DNA from: Saprospiraceae bacterium
GTDB taxonomy: Bacteria > Bacteroidota > Bacteroidia > Chitinophagales > Saprospiraceae
Direction: 5' to 3'
Assembly (NCBI GenBank): GCA_020627965.1
Contig: JAHDFX010000027.1
Span: 1 to 39,185, forward strand
DNA length: 39,185 bases
Shown here: piece after piece, positions 10,055-17,281 of the stretch
Position numbering within the stretch: position 1 is the first letter of the stretch
Layout: each line of letters opens with the position of its first letter
Made by a program: the position numbers and the translations under genes
Notes under the pieces: generated by a model
The model's database searches: none
Told to the model about the DNA's origin: nothing
Seen by the model: only the letters and a program-made list of their open reading frames with translations

Positions 10055-11452
10055 CTACCGAACTAGCTCATATTTTTGCCCTAATGTCGGTATTTCAACA
10101 TTTTCATGCCCTAATTTTCCCAGATAAGTCTTAAATTCTTTTTGTGTTTCATACTCTCCATGTACCAGAAATAATTTTTTTAACTTTTTTTGATTTTTCA
10201 GGAAACCTGCAATTTCAACTCTATCTGCATGAGCTGAAAAAGAGTGCATTTCATAGATTTTCATTTTCACTTTACGTGTTTCTCCAAATAAACGGAGTTC
10301 TTTATGACCTCTTTTCAACAAACCGCCTGGCGTATGTGGCGCACAATACCCAACCATCATCACTCCATTTTTAGGATCTTCCATAGAGTTGAATAAATGA
10401 TGCTTAATACGACCAGCATTCATCATACCTGATGCACTAATGATAATACAACCTTCTTTAGATTTATTCAATCGCTTGGATAAACCTCTGTCTCTTACAT
10501 AAGATAAAGTTCCAAAACCAAAAGGATTGTCGTCTATAAGCATATATTCATTAATATCATTATCATAACACTCCGGGTGTGATCCATATATTAAAGTTGC
10601 ATTAACCGCTAATGGGCTGTCTACATATACAGGGATATGCGGTAGGCGCTCAGCCGTTTCCAACTGATCCAACATATAAACAATTTCCTGAGTTCGTCCG
10701 ACGCTGAAGGCGGGAATCAGAAGTTTACCTTTATTCTTAACACAAACTTCCTCTATAATTTTTAGAAATTCTTCTGACTCATCTGGTCCTGCTTTGTGTT
10801 CTTTATCGCCATAAGTCGATTCGCAAATCAGATAATCTACCTCAGGCATGGTTACTGGATCATTCAGAATCGGGCGCATTGGGCGGCCAATATCACCAGT
10901 GAAACCTATTAAAATACGCTCCTTGTCCGGTTCATCTATCATTAATGTTACGTTGGCACTTCCTAATAAGTGACCAGCATCTCTAAATTGTAACTTAATA
11001 CCATCACAGACATAATGCCAGCGATTGTAACTAAGTCCCGTCATTAATTTCAGGCATTTTTTTACATCACGGCTATCATATAAAGGTTTCTTTTTTTTCT
11101 TTGAATAGCCTTTTTTGTTGTTGTATTCAGCATCTCGTTCCTGAATTTTGGCACTATCCATCAGCATAATGCTACACAAACTACGAGTAGCATGAGTACA
11201 TAAAATGTCACCACTAAAACCATCTTTTATCAATTTGGGAATTCGGCCAGTGTGATCAATGTGTGCATGAGATACAATAAGACAATCTATTTCTTTTGGA
11301 TCGAAAAGCCAGTTGTCATTAAATTCTTCCATCTCTTCATCACGTCCCTGGTATAGTCCGCAATCCAGAAGAATTTTATATCCATTATCCAATGTAAGGA
11401 GGTGAGAACTTCCTGTCACCTGGCGGGCAGCACCGCAAAATTTTAATTCCAT
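10055..11452 (-). CDS. MBL-fold beta-CASP hydrolase (CPSF/Ysh1-like RNA-processing family)
   Basis: This 465-residue metallo-beta-lactamase-fold protein has the signature H62-A-H64-I-D66-H67, the conserved DAGHLLGS and FTGDIGRP segments, a beta-CASP insertion (LIPAFSVGRTQEIVYML, DSPLAVNAT, SASGMMNAGR) and a C-terminal RMMBL motif (MHSFSAHADR). This is the bacterial relative of cleavage-and-polyadenylation nucleases and is expected to be a zinc-dependent RNase in the cytoplasm. No signal peptide is present. The start ATG at 11452 gives the usual MELKFCGAARQVTGSSH N-terminus. The gene follows rpiB on the same strand with an 83-bp gap and no evident terminator. Confidence 0.92.
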   Translation of the reverse strand: MELKFCGAARQVTGSSHLLTLDNGYKILLDCGLYQGRDEEMEEFNDNWLFDPKEIDCLIVSHAHIDHTGRIPKLIKDGFSGDILCTHATRSLCSIMLMDSAKIQERDAEYNNKKGYSKKKKKPLYDSRDVKKCLKLMTGLSYNRWHYVCDGIKLQFRDAGHLLGSANVTLMIDEPDKERILIGFTGDIGRPMRPILNDPVTMPEVDYLICESTYGDKEHKAGPDESEEFLKIIEEVCVKNKGKLLIPAFSVGRTQEIVYMLDQLETAERLPHIPVYVDSPLAVNATLIYGSHPECYDNDINEYMLIDDNPFGFGTLSYVRDRGLSKRLNKSKEGCIIISASGMMNAGRIKHHLFNSMEDPKNGVMMVGYCAPHTPGGLLKRGHKELRLFGETRKVKMKIYEMHSFSAHADRVEIAGFLKNQKKLKKLFLVHGEYETQKEFKTYLGKLGHENVEIPTLGQKYELVR

Positions 11453-11535
11453 TTTTAGTTAAGATTAGACAAAGCAATTGCTAAAGGTAAGAAATTTATT
11501 TCTACCTCCTTCCTGATTACATTGTACTAAATTAT

Positions 11536-11985
11536 CTAACCCAACTTAATCTTACGAACTCTACGAGAATGGCGGCCGCCTTCAAATTCAGTATCCAGGA
11601 ATTTTTTTATCATTTCTAAGGTCGTATCAACGTCAACAAAACGGGCAGGAATAGAGATAATATTGGCATCATTATGTTGGCGGGCAAGTATCGCTAAATC
11701 CGGCAACCAACAAACTGCTGCCCGAATGTTTTGGTGTTTATTGGCAGTCATAGCAACACCATTTCCGCTGCCACAAATAATTACCCCATATTCAGCTTTA
11801 CCATCTTCAATGCTATTTGCAACAGGATGGATGAAATCAGGATAATCAACAGAGTCTTTTGTATTTGTGCCAAAATCAAGTACTTCTATTCCTTGTTTTT
11901 TCAACGATTTGATAATAGCTTTTTTGTACTCAATTCCAGCATGATCGCAACCAATAGCTACACTTGTTTTCATTTTATTTTCCAT
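11536..11985 (-). CDS. rpiB: Ribose 5-phosphate isomerase B
   Basis: RpiB interconverts ribose 5-phosphate and ribulose 5-phosphate in the pentose phosphate pathway, in the cytoplasm. The 149-residue length is normal for the family. The substrate loop GCDHAG, the catalytic-Cys segment ICGSGNGVAMTANK and the C-terminal FEGGRHSRRVRKI are all present. The first ATG (11985) gives MENK before a second in-frame ATG (11973) that yields the more usual MKTSVAIGCDHAG; either could be used. A strong hairpin lies just upstream, between this gene and the DUF2723 gene. Confidence 0.95.
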   Translation of the reverse strand: MENKMKTSVAIGCDHAGIEYKKAIIKSLKKQGIEVLDFGTNTKDSVDYPDFIHPVANSIEDGKAEYGVIICGSGNGVAMTANKHQNIRAAVCWLPDLAILARQHNDANIISIPARFVDVDTTLEMIKKFLDTEFEGGRHSRRVRKIKLG

Positions 11986-11999
11986 TTTGGCTTAAAGCT

Positions 12000-12036
12000 A
12001 ATAATGAGTTTACCAAGATTTAGTAAACTCATTATT
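12000..12036 (-). promoter_or_regulatory. 14-bp perfect stem-loop upstream of rpiB
   Basis: AATAATGAGTTTAC (12000-12013) and GTAAACTCATTATT (12023-12036) form a perfect 14-bp stem with a 9-nt loop. It ends 15 bp before the rpiB ATG and about 60 bp after the DUF2723 stop. On the minus strand no T-run follows, so it is a poor intrinsic terminator; an mRNA-stability hairpin, attenuator or dyad operator are alternatives. Confidence 0.5.
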
Positions 12037-12097
12037 TGGCTAGATTGAAGATAATATAGAAATAAATTTACACTTCCTATAATAACTTAAAACATGT

Positions 12098-15000
12098 TTA
12101 GTCTTTAAACATTCCTTGTGGTAATGATCCACTAAACATGTCTGTAATTTCTTGTTTGATATCAGCATATCCAGGATTCCGGACTACCATTTCTTGTAAT
12201 TCTGCCATAATACCTAACCAGTTTTCTGACTCACTTCTAAATACTTTTTCACGAGTATCATTGTCTAATGAGTCGTAAAAATCCATCCGTTCTTTTGCTT
12301 CTTTTGCAAGAATTTTAAGGTGTGGTTTGGCATTTTCTTCAGCTCCAATATCGTTATAAAGACGCAACATATACATAGCATTATAGTCGTATGGGAAATT
12401 CATATGTGGAAATGCTTCGAAGTGCTTATCAATAATATTTTTAGCTTTTTCTTTATCGCCTTTGGCAATTAATTTATTGGATAGACGCAGCATAGCAAAA
12501 CGAATACTTGCTACACTTGGCATATAACTTTGATCAATAAAAGCATCATGTTTATCAAAATTACCCCAACGGAATTTGTTCATGATATTATCGTACATCA
12601 AATCGGTGTCTACTCTTCCCTGACCAATTGGCATATTGCTATATTCCTGATCTCCTTTTGTTTTAATAGGAACAATACGAGATGCCAAACCTTCTAATTG
12701 TAGATAATCACTCAATCCCAGTAATTTTTCTGGGCGACAAGTGACCGCATAATAAATCGGACGTTCCCAGTTATTACTAGCGATAATATCCAAAATCGCA
12801 ATTTCGTCCTTAATCAAACGCTCCTTATTGATACGAATGGGTAACTCCGTCAAGACTTGTCCGGTATCTTGTTGGGTAACCGTTCCATTCGTCATAACTA
12901 TTGTTTTATTTACAGGTATTACAATATTACTTGTTGGGATATAACTTCCCATTTCTTCAGGAATACGTGGTTGATTTTTCGATACAAATTGCATGACTTG
13001 CTGTATCGTCATTTTCTGATTGCTACTCGTTGGATTATTATAAATAACATTTCGTTTGTTTCCACGATAAGCCTCAGGCGGCATGGTCATCTTGATTGGA
13101 GGCGAATCATTTACTTTTCTGCGCAACTGGTTGATATACCAGTCAACTGCCAAAAGACTTAGATTAACTACACGAACATCTGTACGAATACCTTCAACTT
13201 CCTGAGCATACCAAAGCGGATAAGTGTCATTGTCGCCGTGGGTGAATACAATCGCATTTGGTTGGCAGGATTCCAAAAAGTTGGAGGCATAATCTCTTGC
13301 TCCAGTATGCTGTGCCCGGCTATGGTCATCCCAATTTTGGAAACCCATAATTATTGGTGCCGACAATACAATGGCAGTGGCAGCTATAGCAGCTATATTT
13401 CCAGAAGCTCGATTTTTCAACATATCGAACAGCGCAGTTACTCCCATACCTATCCAAATACAGAAAGTAAACATGGAACCCGCTAATACATAATCTCTTT
13501 CACGTGGTTCGTTCGGAGGTTGGTTCGAATATATAATAATTGCCAAACCAGTCATAAGAAATAATACAAAAATGGCGAAGGCATCATATTTCCTGGTACT
13601 GAAATGATAAAACAAACCTAATAAGCCAAAGATAAAAGGCAAGAAAAAATATGTATTTCTGGCCTTATGATTTTTCATGGTTGTTGTTAGTTTACTCTGG
13701 TTATATAAGCGGAAACTATCCAAAGGTTTTATACCACTAATCCAGTTGCCATCTTTTGGATTCCAATTATAATATCCTTGATTACTATTTTGTCGGCCGA
13801 CGAAATTCCACATAAAATATCGCCAGTACATCCAGCCCATCTGATATTCAAACAGGAAATTAATATTATAGCCAGTTGTTGGGCGCTTTTTGGATGGAGA
13901 ACCATTTCCCATCCATCTTCTATGCTCATTTTTTCTATCATAATGCCCAATACGAGGAAAGAGCATCATATCTCTGGAATTATATTTATATGATAATTTC
14001 CTGTCCACTACTTCATATCGATCACCTGCCTGCCCAATTCGTTCGACTTCATCTGTACCTATTGGCTCCGCATCAAAGTGAGGCCCATACAAAAGTGGAC
14101 GATCTCCATATTGTTCACGATTAAGATAAGATAAAAGAGAATAAGCATCGGAAGGGTTATTCATATTGATCGGAGTATTTGCATTTGCCCGGATGAGAAT
14201 AAGCGCATACGTTGAAAAGCCCAGAACGAGCATTCCAAAACCTACCAACATTTTTTGTAAATGACTATTGTCAATTTTCTTTTCTGTCAGGAAAAAGCTA
14301 ACACCAGCACCTACTATCAGAAGAACTCCTTTGGCACCCAATGCAGGAAAAGCCAATAAGCTCAAAGCTAATAAGGGTACACCAATATGCGTACTTCCTC
14401 TTTTTGAGAAAAACCAAAGTCCGCCAGCAATAAGAACCAACATTAGAAAACCAAAAAACAGTAAGCCACTATTAAATGGCATTCCCATATCATTGACAAA
14501 AAATTTGTCGAATACACTACCAATAATCGGGAAGCCCTTCATGACTATTGTCTGGACGACTAAACCAAAAAGTACAACTCCCGCAGCCATCGCACCAAGA
14601 ATTCCCACAAAACTGGGCTCTTCCGTTTTTTTATAATAATACAATAAAGCCATTGCCGGTAAGGTCAGCAAACTCAAGAGGTGAACACCTAATGATAAGG
14701 CAACCATTAGAATAGCAAAAATCAACCATCGATCGGCTTGTTTGCTATCTTCCATATGATACCATTTGACCACCGACCAAACCACTATAGCAGTAAAGAA
14801 ACTGGCCATTGCATATACTTCGCCTTCCACTGCCGAAAACCAAACCGACGTTGCAAAAGTTGTTGCTAATCCCGCAACTAGTCCGCTACCCAATGCAGCA
14901 TATAATTGTCCATCAGTCATTTCGTCAGATCGCCCGACCATTGTCATTTTAGATAACATACTGGTTACCCAGCAAATAAACATGGCAACAAAAGCTGTAC

Positions 15001-15262
15001 AAATTCCTGACATTACGTTCACGGAATAAGCAATCATAGCAGGATCATCCGAAACTAGCTGAGCTATTCTTGTAAACATATGTCCAACCATCATAAAAAA
15101 TGGTGCCCCTGGCGGGTGAACAACTTCCATCTTATAAGCACCAGTGATAAATTCACCACAATCCCAAAGACTACCTGTTGGTTCTGCGCTCAAAATATAG
15201 ACCGTAGCTGCAATAGCAAAAACTATCCAGCCGACTATAGTGTTTAGTTTATTGAAATTCAT
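12098..15262 (-). CDS. DUF2723 integral membrane protein (TMEM260-like O-mannosyltransferase family)
   Basis: This is a 1054-residue protein with many hydrophobic segments over roughly residues 1-640 and a soluble helical C-terminal region. The N-terminal signature (EPTGSLWDCGEFI, then MEVVHPPGAPFFMM) and the motif FTHGDNDTYPLWYAQE define DUF2723, placed in glycosyltransferase family GT117 and related to human TMEM260. By analogy it may transfer sugar from a lipid donor to secreted proteins, as in Bacteroidota O-glycosylation; that is inference. The last 150 residues look like TPR-type helical pairs. The start is ATG at 15262. A CAAAAGTA sequence at 15336-15343 is a possible minus-strand -7 element (TAnnTTTG), without a clear -33 box. 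Confidence 0.9.
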   Translation of the reverse strand: MNFNKLNTIVGWIVFAIAATVYILSAEPTGSLWDCGEFITGAYKMEVVHPPGAPFFMMVGHMFTRIAQLVSDDPAMIAYSVNVMSGICTAFVAMFICWVTSMLSKMTMVGRSDEMTDGQLYAALGSGLVAGLATTFATSVWFSAVEGEVYAMASFFTAIVVWSVVKWYHMEDSKQADRWLIFAILMVALSLGVHLLSLLTLPAMALLYYYKKTEEPSFVGILGAMAAGVVLFGLVVQTIVMKGFPIIGSVFDKFFVNDMGMPFNSGLLFFGFLMLVLIAGGLWFFSKRGSTHIGVPLLALSLLAFPALGAKGVLLIVGAGVSFFLTEKKIDNSHLQKMLVGFGMLVLGFSTYALILIRANANTPINMNNPSDAYSLLSYLNREQYGDRPLLYGPHFDAEPIGTDEVERIGQAGDRYEVVDRKLSYKYNSRDMMLFPRIGHYDRKNEHRRWMGNGSPSKKRPTTGYNINFLFEYQMGWMYWRYFMWNFVGRQNSNQGYYNWNPKDGNWISGIKPLDSFRLYNQSKLTTTMKNHKARNTYFFLPFIFGLLGLFYHFSTRKYDAFAIFVLFLMTGLAIIIYSNQPPNEPRERDYVLAGSMFTFCIWIGMGVTALFDMLKNRASGNIAAIAATAIVLSAPIIMGFQNWDDHSRAQHTGARDYASNFLESCQPNAIVFTHGDNDTYPLWYAQEVEGIRTDVRVVNLSLLAVDWYINQLRRKVNDSPPIKMTMPPEAYRGNKRNVIYNNPTSSNQKMTIQQVMQFVSKNQPRIPEEMGSYIPTSNIVIPVNKTIVMTNGTVTQQDTGQVLTELPIRINKERLIKDEIAILDIIASNNWERPIYYAVTCRPEKLLGLSDYLQLEGLASRIVPIKTKGDQEYSNMPIGQGRVDTDLMYDNIMNKFRWGNFDKHDAFIDQSYMPSVASIRFAMLRLSNKLIAKGDKEKAKNIIDKHFEAFPHMNFPYDYNAMYMLRLYNDIGAEENAKPHLKILAKEAKERMDFYDSLDNDTREKVFRSESENWLGIMAELQEMVVRNPGYADIKQEITDMFSGSLPQGMFKD

Positions 15263-15439
15263 TGGATATTGAATATTTATATTCTCAACATACTATTACA
15301 AATAAGAAAAATAGATGTAGTTGAAAAACCGTCAGCAAAAGTACTAAAATGTATTCATATTAATGAAGCAGTTATGAGTTTAACGAAGGTTTAATAAGAA
15401 TGTCCGACTTTCGGACAAGCTTTAACAATCATTTAAAAA

Positions 15440-15470
15440 TTGCTAATGAAACTTTAATACCCTAACTTTG
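15440..15470 (+). promoter_or_regulatory. Promoter of pheS
   Basis: TTG (15440-15442), a 20-bp spacer, then TAACTTTG (15463-15470) exactly match the Bacteroidota consensus. The ATG follows 22 bp later, giving a short leader of roughly 15-18 nt. Confidence 0.75.
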
Positions 15471-15492
15471 CAGCCAATAAAATAACAAATCA

Positions 15493-16524
15493 ATGTCAGC
15501 AGAAATTTTCGACAAAGCTAAAGGCATACTTGAAGCCATCAAATCCGCTGTTCCAAAAACAGCAGAAGAAATTGAACAATTCCGTATTCAGTACATCGGA
15601 ACTAAAGGTTCAATAAAAGGGCTTTTCGGTGAGATCCGAAATGTTGCCAATGAACGTAAAAAAGAATATGGTCAACTAGTCAATAGTGTCAAGCAGGCAG
15701 CAGAAGAAAAATTTACAGCATTAAAAGAAGCTGCCGAAGCCCAGGCTGATGCTACAGTTGAACAGATTGATCTTTCTGTGCATGGCGAACCGCTTTCATT
15801 GGGTTCCCGCCATCCGGTTTCTATTACCATGAATCGGATCATTGATATTTTTCAAAGAATTGGTTTTGTGGTAGCAGAAGATAGAGAGATCGAAGATGAC
15901 TGGCATAACTTCACTGCTATGAATACGCCAGAAGATCATCCGGCAAGAGATATGCAAGATACTTTTTATTTGATGAATGATCCATCTCGTCTGCTTCGAA
16001 CACATACTTCATCGGTTCAGGCCCGGGTAATGACCAGTCAAAAACCACCGATTAGAATTATTGCTCCAGGAAGAGTATACAGAAATGAAACAATTTCTGC
16101 ACGTTCACATTGCCAGTTCCATCAAGTGGAAGGTTTGTATATTGATGAAAATGTGTCTTTCGCAGATATGAAACAGACTTTGTTTTATTATGCAAAAGAA
16201 ATGTATGGTTCCACAAGAATAAGACTTCGCCCTTCATATTTCCCATTCACAGAGCCAAGTGCAGAAATGGACGTTTACTGGGGATTGAACAATGAGACAG
16301 ATTACAGGATTACCAAAGGAACCGGCTGGTTAGAAATTTTGGGTTGCGGAATGGTAGATCCAAATGTTCTGGAAAACTGTGGAATAGATAGTAAAAAATA
16401 TAGCGGCTTTGCATGGGGGATGGGTATCGAAAGACAAGCCATGCTCCAATACCGCATCAGTGATATTCGTTATCTTTTTGAAAACGATGTCAGATTTTTA
16501 AGTCAATTCAAATCTGCTTTTTAA
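15493..16524 (+). CDS. pheS: Phenylalanine--tRNA ligase alpha subunit
   Basis: PheS is the catalytic subunit of the (alpha-beta)2 enzyme that charges tRNA-Phe. The 343 residues are full length. The N-terminal coiled-coil arm (residues 1-90, with YIGTKGSIKGLFGEI) is followed by the class II core: RNETISARSHCQFHQVEG (motif 2) and GFAWGMGIERQAMLQY (motif 3). The beta subunit gene (pheT) is not adjacent, which is common in Bacteroidota. The next gene starts 1 bp after its stop, so the DUF6428 gene is cotranscribed. Confidence 0.97.
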   Translation: MSAEIFDKAKGILEAIKSAVPKTAEEIEQFRIQYIGTKGSIKGLFGEIRNVANERKKEYGQLVNSVKQAAEEKFTALKEAAEAQADATVEQIDLSVHGEPLSLGSRHPVSITMNRIIDIFQRIGFVVAEDREIEDDWHNFTAMNTPEDHPARDMQDTFYLMNDPSRLLRTHTSSVQARVMTSQKPPIRIIAPGRVYRNETISARSHCQFHQVEGLYIDENVSFADMKQTLFYYAKEMYGSTRIRLRPSYFPFTEPSAEMDVYWGLNNETDYRITKGTGWLEILGCGMVDPNVLENCGIDSKKYSGFAWGMGIERQAMLQYRISDIRYLFENDVRFLSQFKSAF

Positions 16525-16525
16525 T

Positions 16526-16999
16526 ATGAGATTATCAGAAATAAAAAAATATCTTGGCGAGTTGAAAACGATCGCTTTTGAATTGCCAGATGGTAATTTA
16601 GTTCCTCGTCATTTCCATGTAACAGAAGTTGGAAAAGTAGAAAAGAACTTCATTGATTGTGGCGGAACAGTTCGCCATGAAGTCGTCGCTAATTTTCAAC
16701 TTTGGGAAGCCAATGATTATGACCACAGATTGCACCCTGAAAAATTAGTTCACATTATTGAGCTATCCGAAAAAATTCTCGGCTTAGATGACATGGAAAT
16801 TGAAGTAGAATATCAGGGAACGACCATTGGAAAATATGGACTCGATTTTGATGGGAAACATTTTCTGTTGACTAGTAAGCAAACAGCTTGCCTTGCACAG
16901 GAAGAATGTGGCATTCCACCGCAAAAACAGAAAGAAAACTTATCCAATTTGATAGAAATTAGCAATAATTCCTGTACCCCAGGCTCAGGATGCTGCTAA
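16526..16999 (+). CDS. DUF6428 family protein
   Basis: This 157-residue cytoplasmic protein has the pattern of DUF6428 (MRLSEIKKYLGELKTIAFEL, ELPDGNLVPRHFHVTEVG, DCGGTVRHEVVANFQLW, EYQGTTIGKYGLDF). It carries several Cys residues and a C-terminal CTPGSGCC tail suited to metal or metalloid binding. Members of this family are, to my knowledge, often in arsenic-resistance operons beside arsR/arsC; here the partner is pheS, one base upstream, and no ars gene is visible. The function is therefore open. A strong terminator follows 9 bp after the stop. Confidence 0.8.
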   Translation: MRLSEIKKYLGELKTIAFELPDGNLVPRHFHVTEVGKVEKNFIDCGGTVRHEVVANFQLWEANDYDHRLHPEKLVHIIELSEKILGLDDMEIEVEYQGTTIGKYGLDFDGKHFLLTSKQTACLAQEECGIPPQKQKENLSNLIEISNNSCTPGSGCC

Positions 17000-17007
17000 A
17001 AAACGAT

Positions 17008-17045
17008 AAAAAGCGGCTAATTTGTCCAGAAAATTAGCCGTTTTT
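17008..17045 (+). terminator. Intrinsic terminator after the pheS-DUF6428 unit
   Basis: The perfect 10-bp stem CGGCTAATTT (17014-17023) / AAATTAGCCG (17031-17040) has a 7-nt loop, flanked by A residues upstream and TTTTTATT downstream. It can work in both directions but clearly serves the plus-strand unit. Confidence 0.88.
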
Positions 17046-17130
17046 ATTCAATTTTAACCCTACAATAAAACTTTACTTCATCTATTATAACTCATTGAAA
17101 TAATAGATTTTAATTCGATAAAACTAAAGT

Positions 17131-17206
17131 ATAAAGGCCTTGAGAAGGGCCTCAAAAACTGCCTTCTGTGTAACGGTTCAGTACAATTTATTCTAAAGGC
17201 CTTTAT
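17131..17206 (+). repeat. 76-bp palindromic intergenic repeat, copy 1
   Basis: The left arm ATAAAGGCCTTGAGAA (17131-17146) pairs with the right arm TTCTAAAGGCCTTTAT (17191-17206) with one mismatch, enclosing 44 bp. It has the same length and arms as copies at 28821 and 30496. Relative to copy 3, the fifth pair of the GGCCC core is changed on both arms (GGCCT/AGGCC against GGCCC/GGGCC). It lies between the DUF6428 terminator and the thrA promoter. It could be a mobile MITE-like element, a REP-like element or a structured RNA. Confidence 0.7.
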
Positions 17207-17216
17207 TTTCCATTCC

Positions 17217-17250
17217 TTTGAATTAACTTCCAATGAATTATGTACCTTTG
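17217..17250 (+). promoter_or_regulatory. Promoter of the thr genes
   Basis: TTTG (17217-17220), 22 bp, then TAccTTTG (17243-17250), followed 31 bp later by the thrA ATG. The spacer is slightly long for the consensus. No leader peptide rich in Thr/Ile codons is visible in the short leader, so classical E. coli-type attenuation is unlikely. Confidence 0.6.
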
Positions 17251-17281
17251 TCAACTTTAGTGAATCGACTAATATTTGATC

